Assembly: GCF_003123685.1 (NCBI RefSeq)
Contig: NZ_QCYJ01000021.1
Span: 186,001 to 250,000, forward strand
DNA from: Nocardia aurea
GTDB taxonomy: Bacteria > Actinomycetota > Actinomycetes > Mycobacteriales > Mycobacteriaceae
DNA: 64,000 nt
Direction of reading: 5' to 3'
A program made the translations under genes and the position numbers. Below the pieces are notes generated by a model. That model saw only the letters and a list, made by a program, of their open reading frames with translations, was not told the origin of the DNA and made no database searches. Within the stretch, counting starts at the first letter, position 1. Every line of letters starts with the position of its first letter. Below are positions 27,381 to 36,644 of this stretch, in pieces.

Positions 27381-28627
27381 CCCTTTCCTCTGTACCCGGG
27401 CGTTGCCCGGTGCCCCACGGATCGCCGATCGATACCGACGGCCCGCGGGTTTCTCTGTTCGACCCGGAATTCGCGCAGGATCCGCACGGCGCCTATGACC
27501 GGATGCGCGCGCGTTACGGTTCACTGGCCCCCGTCGAGCTCGCTCCGGGTGTGCCCGCCACCTTGGTGATCGGCTATCACACCGCCGTACGCATCCTCAA
27601 CGATCCCGAGCATTTCCCCGCCGACCCCCGTACCTGGCAGCGTGACATCCCGGGGGAGTGTCCGGTGCTGCCTATGCTGGAGTGGCGACCGAATGCCCTG
27701 CGCAGTGCGGGCGCCGAGCACACCCGCTACCGGCAGGCCAATGTCGAGGCCATCGCGGCCCTGGATCTGCACGCGCTGCACGCGGTGGTCGAGCAGATCG
27801 CCCTTCCGCTGATCAACGGGTTCTGCGGGGACGGCGCCGCGGATCTGATCAGCCAGTACGCCTTTCCGCTCGCGTTCGCGGTGCTCAACGAGATGCTCGG
27901 TTGCCCGCCCGATATCGGGCAGCAGGTGGCCACCGGCATGGCGGCGATCTTCGACGGCGTGAACGCGGCGAAGGGCAATGTGATGCTCGCCGACGCGCTG
28001 CTGGAACTGACCGCGCGCAAACGCCGTGAGCCCGCCGACGACATCACCTCCCGGCTCATCGCCCATCGGGCCGGTCTCGACGACGTCGAGATGGTCCACC
28101 AGCTCGCCACGCTCTACGGCGCGGGCATCGAGACGCAACAGAATCTGATCGTGCACACGGTGCTGCTGATGCTCACCGACGAACGTTTCAGCGGCGGCAT
28201 CCTCGGCGGCAGTCTGTCCACCCGGGACGCGATCGACGAGGTGCTGTTCAACGATCCGCCGATGGCGAATTACTGTGTCACCTACCCGCGTCAGCCGATC
28301 CTCATCGATGAGGCCTGGTTACCCGCCCATCAACCCGTCGTCGTCAGCATGACCGCGTGCAACAACGATCCGGCGATCACGACGCGGCGCGAGTTCTCCG
28401 ACAATCGGTCGCACCTGTCGTGGGGTGTCGGCCCGCACGCCTGCCCCGCGCGTTCGCTGGCGTACCTGGTCGTGCAGGACGCCATCGACCAGTTGCTCGA
28501 CGCCCTGCCCGAACTGAGTCTCGCGGTGGCGGCCGAGGAGTTGATGTGGCGACCGGGACCGTTCCATCGCGCCCTGGTCTCGCTGCCGGTCAACTTTCCG
28601 AAATCGACTCCGCTGTACGGGAATTGA
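27377..28627 (+). CDS. Conservon cytochrome P450 (CvnE) lacking the ExxR arginine
   Basis: A 416-aa protein from a TTG at 27377 that overlaps the cvnD stop (TTGA). The heme-ligand segment is SWGVGPHACPARSLAY with Cys356, and the I-helix reads YGAGIETQQN near 247. The K-helix reads E288-V-L-F291 where nearly every P450 has ExxR. CYP156/CYP157 members encoded in Streptomyces conservons are known exceptions of the same kind. Catalytic turnover is therefore uncertain; a heme sensor or partner role of the conservon is possible. Confidence 0.88.
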   Translation: MTLSSVPGRCPVPHGSPIDTDGPRVSLFDPEFAQDPHGAYDRMRARYGSLAPVELAPGVPATLVIGYHTAVRILNDPEHFPADPRTWQRDIPGECPVLPMLEWRPNALRSAGAEHTRYRQANVEAIAALDLHALHAVVEQIALPLINGFCGDGAADLISQYAFPLAFAVLNEMLGCPPDIGQQVATGMAAIFDGVNAAKGNVMLADALLELTARKRREPADDITSRLIAHRAGLDDVEMVHQLATLYGAGIETQQNLIVHTVLLMLTDERFSGGILGGSLSTRDAIDEVLFNDPPMANYCVTYPRQPILIDEAWLPAHQPVVVSMTACNNDPAITTRREFSDNRSHLSWGVGPHACPARSLAYLVVQDAIDQLLDALPELSLAVAAEELMWRPGPFHRALVSLPVNFPKSTPLYGN

Positions 28628-28635
28628 TGGATCGG

Positions 28636-28666
28636 CCGCGGCGCCGGTAGATATCGGACGCCGCGG
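28636..28666. terminator. Hairpin between convergent genes
   Basis: CCGCGGCG (28636-28643) and CGCCGCGG (28659-28666) form an 8-bp stem with a 15-nt loop between the P450 and the DUF1304 gene ends. It is GC-rich and without a U-tract, probably a bidirectional terminator. Confidence 0.5.
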
Positions 28667-28673
28667 TCGACGG

Positions 28674-29054
28674 TCAGAGTTGGGTGAGCGAGGCGAGCAG
28701 GGCGAGCGCGGGGATGGTGCCCTGCGACGCGGCGGCCTTGACCATGCGGCGGTCGGTGGCGAGCAGGACGAGGGCGGCCAGGACCATCGATCCGCACCCC
28801 ATGACGATCAGCGCCCAGCCCGCGGCCTCGACCGAGCGGACGAGCAGGGCGCCGACGAATGTCCCGACGGCCAGGAACAGATTGTAGAAGCCCTGGTTGA
28901 AGGCCCACGGGCGGACGGCGGCGACGTCGGTGTCCGCCACCCCGAAGATGCCGCGATGCACCTGGGGGAGGCCGAATCGCAGCGTCTCCAGGGTGAAGAT
29001 GTAGACGTGGAGGACGGCGGCGAGAATCGCCAGGATCTGCACGATCGCGAGCAA
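28674..29054 (-). CDS. DUF1304-family four-helix membrane protein
   Basis: 126 aa from a TTG at 29054, preferred because AGAGGAG precedes it by 5 nt; a GTG at 29075 would add seven residues. It has about four membrane helices and the family pattern AAVLHVYIFTLETLRFG followed by FNQGFYNLFLAVG. Function is unknown; members are small inner-membrane proteins, sometimes linked to stress. It sits alone, convergent with the P450 gene. Confidence 0.8.
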   Translation of the reverse strand: MLAIVQILAILAAVLHVYIFTLETLRFGLPQVHRGIFGVADTDVAAVRPWAFNQGFYNLFLAVGTFVGALLVRSVEAAGWALIVMGCGSMVLAALVLLATDRRMVKAAASQGTIPALALLASLTQL

Positions 29055-29163
29055 GGGAACTCCTCTGGTGAACACGGCGGATTCGGTGCTGGGAGAACGG
29101 TAGCGCCGTGTCGGTCCACCGTGGCGCGCCGCGCCGTTTTCTACCGTGGCGCGCCGTTTTCGA

Positions 29164-30399
29164 CTACCGCCGAGCCTCGTCGGCGACGTAATCGCGCGCG
29201 ACCAGTGCCAGACAGGCCGCCGCCGCGAGCGCGCCCGCGGCGGACATCACGGGGTAGCCGAGCCCCGCGGACCGGTGCAGCCAGGCCAGCAGCGCGGGGA
29301 TCCCGAATCCGAGGTAGGACACGGAGTAGAACACCGCGGTCAGCCCGGCGAGATCGTCCGGGCGCGCGATCCGTTCGATCTCCTGGAGACCGGCGACCAT
29401 GCCGATGCCGTAGCCCGCGCCCAGCACCACCGCGGTGAGGATCGTCGCCCACATGGTCAGCAGGTGCGAGGCGAACACCGCCGACACCATGCCGCACACC
29501 ACGAGTGACAGCGACACCACCGCGGCACGGGCGGTGCCGGGCCGGTCGATTCGGCGCGCGACGGACTGGATCGCGAAACCACAGCTCAGTGTGATCACGG
29601 TGATCAGGGCTGAGAACGCGATGGACGCGCCGTGCACCCGGGGCGCCATCAGGGTCGGCATGACGGCGTAGGCGGTGGCCGCCGAGGCGAAAAGCCACGC
29701 GGCCACCGGCAACACCACCCGGGCGAAACGCGGGTGGCTGCCCGCCGGAATCCGCAGGTCGTCACGTAGACGCCCCGGATCAGCCCGCGGCACCACCGTT
29801 TCCGTGGCACGCGAAACCCGGACGGCCGCGACCGCGCACAGCGCCACATTGATCAGGTACGCCAGGGAGTGCGGCCACGGCGCCCATTGCGCCAGCACTC
29901 CGGCCACACCGGCGCCGACCGCGAAACCGCCGGTCAGGCTCATCGCCGAACGTCGGGCTCCCTTGCCGGAGCGGTGATCCGGGGCGAACGGCGGTTGCGA
30001 CAGTTCCTCGAGCCAGCTGCTGCCCACCGCCATGGCGAGTCCGAGCGCGACACCGCACAGAATCCGTCCCGCCGAGAGCATCGGCACCGAATCCGCACCG
30101 CAGGCCAACAGCAGCGAACCCGTGGCCGCGATGACCGGAGCCGGTCGCATGAGCGGTTTGCGCCCGTACCGGTCCGACAGCGGCCCGCCGATCAGCAGCG
30201 CGGGCACGATGCCGAGCACGTATTGGAACAGCAGCAGGTCGACCGTCGTGACCGCGAGCCCGTTCGCCTTGTACATCACCAGTAGCGGCGTGAATTCGTT
30301 ACCGCCCCAGGCGATCGCGAACATCGAGGCCGCGACGGCCCGCCACTGCCGCGTCGACGTCGCGACGGCGGGGGAGCGTAGATCGGTGAGCGTCGCCAT
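29164..30399 (-). CDS. MFS transporter
   Basis: 411 aa from the ATG at 30399, whose first base is the last base of the upstream GntR stop (TGATG); a GTG one codon earlier is also possible. About 12 membrane helices are present, with the motif GGPLSDRYGRKPLMRPAP after helix 2 and WGGNEFTPLLVMYKANG in helix 1. Cotranscription with a GntR regulator suggests a regulated importer or exporter for the regulator's ligand. The substrate is not identifiable. Confidence 0.85.
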   Translation of the reverse strand: MATLTDLRSPAVATSTRQWRAVAASMFAIAWGGNEFTPLLVMYKANGLAVTTVDLLLFQYVLGIVPALLIGGPLSDRYGRKPLMRPAPVIAATGSLLLACGADSVPMLSAGRILCGVALGLAMAVGSSWLEELSQPPFAPDHRSGKGARRSAMSLTGGFAVGAGVAGVLAQWAPWPHSLAYLINVALCAVAAVRVSRATETVVPRADPGRLRDDLRIPAGSHPRFARVVLPVAAWLFASAATAYAVMPTLMAPRVHGASIAFSALITVITLSCGFAIQSVARRIDRPGTARAAVVSLSLVVCGMVSAVFASHLLTMWATILTAVVLGAGYGIGMVAGLQEIERIARPDDLAGLTAVFYSVSYLGFGIPALLAWLHRSAGLGYPVMSAAGALAAAACLALVARDYVADEARR

Positions 30400-31049
30400 C
30401 ACAGGCCCGACAGTGATAGTCGGTGCACCGTGGACAGGTGCGCGACGAGTGCGGTGGCGAAACCGTCCGCGTCGCCCGCCTCGATCAGATCCGCGAGTTC
30501 CGCGTGCTGTTCGATGATCGCCGCCATATCGGTGGCGCCCCGGTGCAGCGCGAGGCTGTTCATCCGGCGCTGCCGTTCGCGCAGTGAGTCGTAGAACCCG
30601 GCCAGCAGCGGGTTGTCGGCGGCGACCACGTAGGTGCGATGGAAGTCGGTGTCCTCCAGCGCGAATCGTTCGCGGTCACCGGCCTCGGCGTCGGCTCGCT
30701 GTCGGTCCGGCGAGGCGCGTAGCGCGGCGATCAGCGCGGTGCGGTCGCGCACGGCCACCGCGCGCACCGCCGCCACTTCGACGACGTAGCGCGCGTGCGC
30801 GACATGTTCGGCTTCCGCGACGGGGATCGGCACGACGAGGGCACCGCGCTTGGGGTAGAGCCGCATCCAGCCCTCGGTCTCCAGTCGCAGGAAGGCCTCC
30901 CGCACCGGTGTGCGCGACATGCCGAGATCGCTCGCGACCTCACCTTCGCTGATCAGCTCACCGCCCGGCAGAACGCCGGTCAGAATCCGCTCCTTGACCT
31001 CGCGATAGGCATGATCAGCTGATGAGTACGTCTTAGACACAAGTTGCAT
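30399..31049 (-). CDS. GntR-family regulator, FCD subfamily
   Basis: A 216-aa protein from the ATG at 31049; the open frame upstream is non-coding in character. The HTH is at about residues 10-75 (LISEGEVASDLGMSRTPVRE, AFLRLETEGWM), followed by an FCD domain (about 80-210) with DTDFHRTYV and QHAELADLIEAG as likely ligand or metal positions. It forms a translationally coupled pair with the MFS gene and probably controls it. Confidence 0.87.
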   Translation of the reverse strand: MQLVSKTYSSADHAYREVKERILTGVLPGGELISEGEVASDLGMSRTPVREAFLRLETEGWMRLYPKRGALVVPIPVAEAEHVAHARYVVEVAAVRAVAVRDRTALIAALRASPDRQRADAEAGDRERFALEDTDFHRTYVVAADNPLLAGFYDSLRERQRRMNSLALHRGATDMAAIIEQHAELADLIEAGDADGFATALVAHLSTVHRLSLSGL

Positions 31050-31111
31050 TCTAGATTTCCGCCCGTCGTACGGCCGGACCGGGGTGCGCCATGGATCCAT
31101 CGCCAACAACT

Positions 31112-31141
31112 TGATCGTGCACAATGTTTCTGGAACGATCA
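31112..31141. promoter_or_regulatory. Inverted repeat between GntR and DoxX genes
   Basis: TGATCGT and ACGATCA (7-bp arms, 16-nt spacer) lie just upstream of the DoxX start and about 65-90 bp upstream of the GntR start. It may be an operator for that regulator; evidence is symmetry and position only. Confidence 0.3.
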
Positions 31142-31146
31142 TCGAC

Positions 31147-31602
31147 ATGAGCACCCCGGTGACATCGGATCGAACATCGTCCTCCCGCTCGGTCGGGGTG
31201 ATTCGCGTGATCGCCCGCCTGTGGCTCGGCGCGAGTCTCACCTTCGCCGGAATCAGCCATCTCAGCTTTTCCCGTCAGGAATTTCGCGCTCAGGTACCCG
31301 CGTGGGTTCCGGTCGACGAGGATCTGGTGGTACTCGCTTCGGGCGTCGTCGAGATCGTGCTCGGTCTGGCCCTGCTCTTCGCCGTCCGTCGGTGGCGGCC
31401 GATCGTCGGTGTCGTCGTCGCCGTGTTCTTCGTCGCGGTCTTTCCCGGCAATATCGGCCAGTGGCGCGAGCACGTGGACGCCTTCGGGCTCGACAGCGAC
31501 GGTAAACGGTTCACCCGGTTGTTCTTTCAGCCCGTCCTGATCGCGATCGCACTGTGGTCGACCGGCGGCTGGTCCTGGCTACGTGACCGATTCCGGCGAT
31601 GA
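31147..31602 (+). CDS. DoxX-family membrane protein
   Basis: 151 aa from the ATG at 31147, with four predicted membrane helices (about residues 20-40, 62-82, 88-106, 130-148) and the DoxX-like start VIARLWLGASLTFAGISHL. The family is linked to thiol and oxidative stress in mycobacteria, but no specific role follows here. Its end overlaps the end of glpK by 24 nt on the opposite strand. Confidence 0.82.
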   Translation: MSTPVTSDRTSSSRSVGVIRVIARLWLGASLTFAGISHLSFSRQEFRAQVPAWVPVDEDLVVLASGVVEIVLGLALLFAVRRWRPIVGVVVAVFFVAVFPGNIGQWREHVDAFGLDSDGKRFTRLFFQPVLIAIALWSTGGWSWLRDRFRR

Positions 31603-33135
31603 CGGCGGTCGGGTCACCGGGTCGTGCCAGTTGTAGGTGAGTTCGGCCGCCCGCGACCACTGCCGGTATTCGTACTCGCGCCGATCGGCGGCGGCCGTGG
31701 GCTGCCAGCGCGCCGCGGTGTGGCGATTGCGACGCAGGCCCGTCATATCGGGCCACAGTCCCACCGCGAGTCCGGCGGCGTAGGCGGCACCGCGCGACAC
31801 GGTCTCGGAGAAGAGCGGACGTTCCACCGGAATGCCGAGTGCGTCCGAGATCTGCTGCATGAGCAGGTGATTGGAGGTCATGCCGCCGTCCACGCGGAGT
31901 TCGGCGAGCGCGTGACCGGAATCGGCGTTCATGGCGTCGACCACCTCCCTGGTCTGCCAGGCGGTCGCCTCCAGCACGGCCCGCGCCAGATGCCCCCTGG
32001 TGATGTAGGAGGTGAGTCCCGCGATGACACCGCGCGCCTCGGCCCGCCACCGTGGCGCGAACAGGCCGGAGAACGCGGGAACCACGTAGCAGCCGCCGTT
32101 GTCGGCGACGGTGGCGGCGAGGGTCTCGATCTCCGGGGCGGCGTCGATCAGGCCGAGACGGTCACGGAGCCACTGCACCAGGGTTCCGGTCGCGACCATG
32201 GAACCCTCCAGCGCGTACCTCGCCGGTTCGTCGCCGATGCGGAAGCCGACGGTCGTCAGCAGACCGTGGGTCGAATACACCGGTTCGGCACCGGTATTGG
32301 CCAGTAGGAAACTGCCGGTGCCGTAGGTGCATTTCGCCTCGCCCGCTTCGAAACAGGTCTGTCCGAACAGGGCGGCCTGCTGATCGCCGAGGGCGGCGGC
32401 GATCGGGATGCCGTTCGGCGCGATCGCGGTGTGCCCGTAGATCTCGGCGTTGGAGCGGATTTCGGGAAGCATCGCCCGCGGCACGCCGAAGAAGGCGAGC
32501 AGATGGTCGTCCCAGTCCAGGGTGCGCAGATTCATCAGCATGGTGCGCCCGGCATTGGTGACATCGGTGACGTGCACGCCGCCGTCCGCGCCACCGGTCA
32601 GGTTCCAGATCAACCAGCTGTCCATGGTGCCGAACAGGATGTGGCCGCGTTCGGCCCGTTCCCGTAGGCGCTCGTCCCGGTCGAGCATCCAGCGAATCCT
32701 GGGGGCGGCGAAATAGCCGAGCAGCGGCAGCCCCGACCGCCGCGTCACCTCGGCGGCCCCGGCCGAACCCGCCAGCCGGGTGACCAGGTCCTCGGTGCGG
32801 GTGTCCTGCCACACGATGGCATTACCCACCGGGACGCCGGTGCGGCGGTCCCACAGCACCGTCGTCTCGCGCTGGTTGGCGATCCCGATCGAGACCACCT
32901 GCGCCGGGGTGATCCCGGCCGCGCCGATCACCCGCCCGATCGAGGCCTCGACATGCCCGCGGATCTCGGTGGCGTCGTGTTCGACCCGCCCCGCCGCCGG
33001 ATACAGCTGCCGGTGTTCACGCTGGACGATCGAAACCTGTTGGCCGGTGGCGTCGTAGAGGATCGCGCGGCTGGAGGTGGTGCCCTGGTCGATCGCCATG
33101 ACGAAGCGCCCGGTGCTCGCGGTGGCCGCCCTCAT
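31579..33135 (-). CDS. glpK: Glycerol kinase
   Basis: 518 aa. The FGGY-family signatures are clear: IDQGTTSSRAILYDATGQQ at the N-terminus (phosphate 1 site), NAIVWQDTRT, and GGMTSNHLLMQQISDALGIP in the C-terminal domain. It phosphorylates glycerol to glycerol-3-phosphate. The ATG at 33135 overlaps the stop of the IclR-type gene by 4 nt, so regulator and kinase form one coupled operon. It lies opposite glpD across the shared control region. Confidence 0.95.
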   Translation of the reverse strand: MRAATASTGRFVMAIDQGTTSSRAILYDATGQQVSIVQREHRQLYPAAGRVEHDATEIRGHVEASIGRVIGAAGITPAQVVSIGIANQRETTVLWDRRTGVPVGNAIVWQDTRTEDLVTRLAGSAGAAEVTRRSGLPLLGYFAAPRIRWMLDRDERLRERAERGHILFGTMDSWLIWNLTGGADGGVHVTDVTNAGRTMLMNLRTLDWDDHLLAFFGVPRAMLPEIRSNAEIYGHTAIAPNGIPIAAALGDQQAALFGQTCFEAGEAKCTYGTGSFLLANTGAEPVYSTHGLLTTVGFRIGDEPARYALEGSMVATGTLVQWLRDRLGLIDAAPEIETLAATVADNGGCYVVPAFSGLFAPRWRAEARGVIAGLTSYITRGHLARAVLEATAWQTREVVDAMNADSGHALAELRVDGGMTSNHLLMQQISDALGIPVERPLFSETVSRGAAYAAGLAVGLWPDMTGLRRNRHTAARWQPTAAADRREYEYRQWSRAAELTYNWHDPVTRPPSSPESVT

Positions 33136-33950
33136 CGGGATCCGGGCCGTGCGGCGGTCAGATCGCGCGAAATCCCCGCGGCGGCGGCGGCGACCAGTTC
33201 GATCAGACCCGGTCGCGGCACGGTTCCGCGTTCGGTGATCCGGTCGATCGTCCCGACCAGCCCGATCGCCCCGACCACCCGTCCGCCCGCGTCCCGGATC
33301 GGTGCGGCCACCGAGGCCCGCTCGGAGGAGAACTCACCGATATCGGTGGCGTGGCCACGCCCTCGCACCCCCGTCACCTCGGCGGACAGCGCGCGCGGCG
33401 CGACGAGGGTGCGACGGGTGAACGCGGGCAGCGTCGCACCCGCGCCGCGCTCGGTGAGTCCGGGGGTGTACGCCAGCAGCACCTTGCCCAGCGCCGTGGC
33501 GTGCAGCGGCAGTTCGGTGCCGACGCGCAGGGTCTGCGCGGTGTCGTCCGGGCGGAAGACGTGATGCGCGATCCGTACGCACGTCCCGTGCAGCGCCCCG
33601 ATGCGGACCGATTCCGCCGAACGCGCGGCGAGCGCGTCGGCCCGGTTCATCGAGTAGGACCGCAGCACATTCGTATCCAGGGGCCGGGAGGCGAGCCCGA
33701 GGGCGACGGCGCCGACCCGATATTTCCCCGACCCCGCTTCCTGCTCGATATACCCGACCCGCACCAGGGTGCGGAGCAGACCGTGCGCGGTGGTCTTCGG
33801 GAGATCCAGCGCGGCCGCCAACTCGCCGACGCCGATGCCGAACGGGGCCTCGGCCACCACGTTCATGATGGCGGCGGCCCGTTCGATGGATTGGATCGGC
33901 CCGGGCACGGTGTCCACTGTAGCGGCCGCGATGTCGATACCGTTCGACAT
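33132..33950 (-). CDS. IclR-family regulator of the glycerol genes (GylR-like)
   Basis: 272 aa as listed, but the ATG at 33950 lies in the centre of a 31-bp palindrome without a ribosome site; a GTG a few codons inside (before PIQSIERAAAIMN) is a possible alternative. The HTH is at about residues 18-80 (GVGELAAALDLPKTTAHGLL, then RTLVRVGYIEQ) and the effector domain follows. GylR, an IclR protein, represses glycerol genes in Streptomyces; the gene order here (regulator-kinase, divergent dehydrogenase) fits that role and autoregulation. Confidence 0.87.
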   Translation of the reverse strand: MSNGIDIAAATVDTVPGPIQSIERAAAIMNVVAEAPFGIGVGELAAALDLPKTTAHGLLRTLVRVGYIEQEAGSGKYRVGAVALGLASRPLDTNVLRSYSMNRADALAARSAESVRIGALHGTCVRIAHHVFRPDDTAQTLRVGTELPLHATALGKVLLAYTPGLTERGAGATLPAFTRRTLVAPRALSAEVTGVRGRGHATDIGEFSSERASVAAPIRDAGGRVVGAIGLVGTIDRITERGTVPRPGLIELVAAAAAGISRDLTAARPGSR

Positions 33951-33965
33951 TGTCGAACGGTATCG
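33935..33965. promoter_or_regulatory. 31-bp palindromic operator between iclR-glpK and glpD
   Basis: CGATACCGTTCGACA (33935-33949), a single T, then the perfect complement TGTCGAACGGTATCG (33951-33965). It covers the annotated start of the IclR gene and lies 119 bp before glpD. The size and perfect symmetry point to a dimer-of-dimers repressor such as IclR proteins. It probably controls both directions. Confidence 0.7.
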
Positions 33966-34084
33966 CTTGCCCGCGCTCGGCGGAGTGCCTACTTTCGGGT
34001 ACGGCTCGCTCGGCGGGGGACGCTCACACTCCGCCGTCGAGCGGAACGCCCACCGAAACGACCAGAAAGACGAATGCGCGCACC

Positions 34085-35866
34085 ATGATTCGAGCCGGAA
34101 AGAATTTCGCCGCGGCCGACCGGTCGCCGTTCACCCCCGTCGCCCTCAGCCCGGAACAGCGACAGCACGCCCTCGACACCATGGAGAGCGCCGAACTCGA
34201 CGTCCTGGTGCTAGGGGCCGGTGTCGTCGGCGCGGGCACGGCGCTCGACGCCGTCACCCGCGGACTGACCGTCGGACTCGTCGAGGCCAGGGACTACGCC
34301 TCCGGCACCTCGAGTCGGTCGTCGAAACTGATCCACGGCGGACTGCGCTATCTGAAACAACTGGACTTCCGGCTGGTCTTCGAAGCCCTGCGGGAACGAT
34401 CGCTGATTCTCGGCACCCTCGCTCCGCACCTGGCGAAACCGGTGGAATTCGTCTATCCGCTGGAACGGCGGGGCCTGGATCGCGCCTGGGTCGGCACCGG
34501 CGTCGGCGTCTACGACCTCCTCGGCGCGGGACGCGGCGTGCCCGGCCACCACCGCCACCTCGGCAAACGCGCGACCCTGGCCCGCTTCCCCGGCGCCAAA
34601 CGCGGCGCGGTGCACGGCGGAGTGAGCTTCTACGAGGGCCGACTCGACGACGCCCGCCACACCATGATGTTGTCGCGCACCGCCGCCTCGCACGGGGCGC
34701 TCGTCGCCTCGAGCGCGAGGGTGGTCGATTTCCTCCGGGAGGACGGACGCGTCGTCGGCGCGCTCGTCCACGATCTCGAATCCGGGCGATACCTGCGAGT
34801 GCGCGCCACCCGCACCATCAACGCGGCGGGCCCGTGGACCGACGAACTCCAGGATGTGCTCGGCACACCCGGCGACTTCCGGGTCCGCACCTCCAAGGGG
34901 GTGCACATCGTCGTCCCGCGCGACCGCATCGATTCCGAGACCGGCCTGATCACCGAAACCGAGAAGAGCCTGCTGTTCGTCATCCCGTGCCCGTGGAGCG
35001 ATCAGCACTGGGTCATCGGCACCACCGACACCGACTGGGAACACGGCCCGGCGCATCCGGCGGCCACCAGCGCCGATATCGATTACATTCTGGCGCAGGT
35101 GAATCGGCTGCTGGAGACCCCGATCAGCCGCGACGACATCGTCGGCGTCTACGCCGGACTGCGTCCACTGCTCGCGGGCACCGCCGCGCAGACCAGCGCG
35201 CTGTCACGCGAACACGCCGTCGTGTCACCGGCCCCGGGGCTGGTCGTCGTGGCGGGCGGCAAATACACCACCTACCGGGTGATGGCCGCCGACGCCGTCG
35301 ACCTGGCCGTCGCGGATCTGCCCGGCCGCGTGGGACCTTCGCGCACCGACCGGGTGCCGCTGGTCGGCGCGCACGGCTATCACGAGCTGACACTGTCGAT
35401 TCCCCGGCTGGCCGCCGAACTCGGCGTCGACATCGCCACCGCCGAACATCTGCTCGGGCGCTACGGCAGCGCCGTCACCGAGATCCGCGATATAGTCGCC
35501 GTACATCCGGAACTGGGTGCGCCACTGGGAAATTCGCGCTACCTGGCGGCAGAGATCGTCTACGCGGTCACCCACGAGGGCGCACTCCATCTCGATGACA
35601 TCCTCACCCGCCGCACCCGTCTGTCGATCGAGACGGGAACGCGCGGCGCCGACTCGGCCGCCGACATCGCTCGCCTGGTCGCACCGCACCTGGGCTGGGA
35701 CGACGCGCGGATCGCCCGCGAGGTCGACACCTACCTGGCGCGTGTGGACGCCGAACTGCGCGCCAACACCCGACCCGACGACGAATCCGCCGACGCGATC
35801 CGCGCCGCCGCCCCCGACTCCCGCGGCCCGTTCGAATCCCCGGCCGACGACCGGGTTCCGGTGTAG
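34085..35866 (+). CDS. glpD: Glycerol-3-phosphate dehydrogenase (FAD-dependent, GlpD family)
   Basis: 593 aa from the ATG at 34085. The FAD-binding motif is LVLGAGVVGAGTALDAVTRG at about residue 40, followed by the GlpD hallmark SGTSSRSSKLIHGGLRYL; a C-terminal DAO_C helical domain follows from about residue 420. It oxidises glycerol-3-phosphate to dihydroxyacetone phosphate at the membrane, passing electrons to quinone. With glpK it completes glycerol catabolism. Expression is probably set by the palindrome at 33935. Confidence 0.93.
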   Translation: MIRAGKNFAAADRSPFTPVALSPEQRQHALDTMESAELDVLVLGAGVVGAGTALDAVTRGLTVGLVEARDYASGTSSRSSKLIHGGLRYLKQLDFRLVFEALRERSLILGTLAPHLAKPVEFVYPLERRGLDRAWVGTGVGVYDLLGAGRGVPGHHRHLGKRATLARFPGAKRGAVHGGVSFYEGRLDDARHTMMLSRTAASHGALVASSARVVDFLREDGRVVGALVHDLESGRYLRVRATRTINAAGPWTDELQDVLGTPGDFRVRTSKGVHIVVPRDRIDSETGLITETEKSLLFVIPCPWSDQHWVIGTTDTDWEHGPAHPAATSADIDYILAQVNRLLETPISRDDIVGVYAGLRPLLAGTAAQTSALSREHAVVSPAPGLVVVAGGKYTTYRVMAADAVDLAVADLPGRVGPSRTDRVPLVGAHGYHELTLSIPRLAAELGVDIATAEHLLGRYGSAVTEIRDIVAVHPELGAPLGNSRYLAAEIVYAVTHEGALHLDDILTRRTRLSIETGTRGADSAADIARLVAPHLGWDDARIAREVDTYLARVDAELRANTRPDDESADAIRAAAPDSRGPFESPADDRVPV

Positions 35867-35895
35867 CGGTCCCGGCCCGGGGCGGCATGTTCCGG

Positions 35896-36450
35896 TCAGG
35901 ACGCGTTCGGACGTATGTGTTCGAAGATGAGGATCGTCTCGGTCGACGCCACGGCGGTGCGTTCGTTCAGGCGGGTCAATACGAAATCGCGTAATTCGTC
36001 GGTGTTCGAGGTCGCGACCTGGATGAGGAAATCGTCGGCGCCCGCGACGAGGTACACGTCGAGTACTTCGGGGAGCGCGGCGAGTTCGCGGCCGAATTCG
36101 GCGAGGTGACCGCGTGAATTCCCGTGCAGCCGAACGGCGATCATGGCTTGCAGGCCGCGGCCCAACGCGGCCGGATCGATATCGGCGTGGATGCCGCGGA
36201 TGACGCCGCGCTCGACCAGTGCGCGCACCCGGCCCAGGCAGGTCGACGGTGCGATGCCCGCGGCGGCGGCGAGCGCGTTGTTGGTCATCCGGCCGTCGCG
36301 TGCGAGATGGTCGAGCAGAACCCGGTCGATATCGTCGATGGGCACGGCGCCGCGTCGGGCCGGGGTAGCGGGGCGTTCGATCACCGAAGGACGACGGGGG
36401 CTCCGGTGGCCCTCGGACGCGGTCGCCGCGCCGGTTGTGAGCACCCGCAT
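35896..36450 (-). CDS. Lrp/AsnC-family transcriptional regulator
   Basis: 184 aa from the ATG at 36450, with a 40-residue disordered N-terminal extension; a GTG just before PIDDIDRVLLDHLARDG would give the usual length. The HTH is AAAAGIAPSTCLGRVRALVE at about 60-90, and the RAM ligand-binding domain is at about 105-180 (MIAVRLHGNSRGHL, DVYLVAGADDFLIQV). Lrp proteins sense amino acids. No adjacent metabolic target is evident. Confidence 0.85.
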   Translation of the reverse strand: MRVLTTGAATASEGHRSPRRPSVIERPATPARRGAVPIDDIDRVLLDHLARDGRMTNNALAAAAGIAPSTCLGRVRALVERGVIRGIHADIDPAALGRGLQAMIAVRLHGNSRGHLAEFGRELAALPEVLDVYLVAGADDFLIQVATSNTDELRDFVLTRLNERTAVASTETILIFEHIRPNAS

Positions 36451-36644
36451 ACCGTACCGAATACCGCGCGAGCGATCCTCCGGCATACGGGTGATCTCGT
36501 CGTCGGATCCGGGACCGCGCGCCGATGCGGCCGCGGGCCGCGGACGAAGTTGCGTCGTTGCGCCCGTTCGCCTTTGCCGTGTCGTGGCGGTGCGTGTTCG
36601 CGGCGCGGCGCATCGAACGGGAATACCGTGGCCCGGACTTCGGA

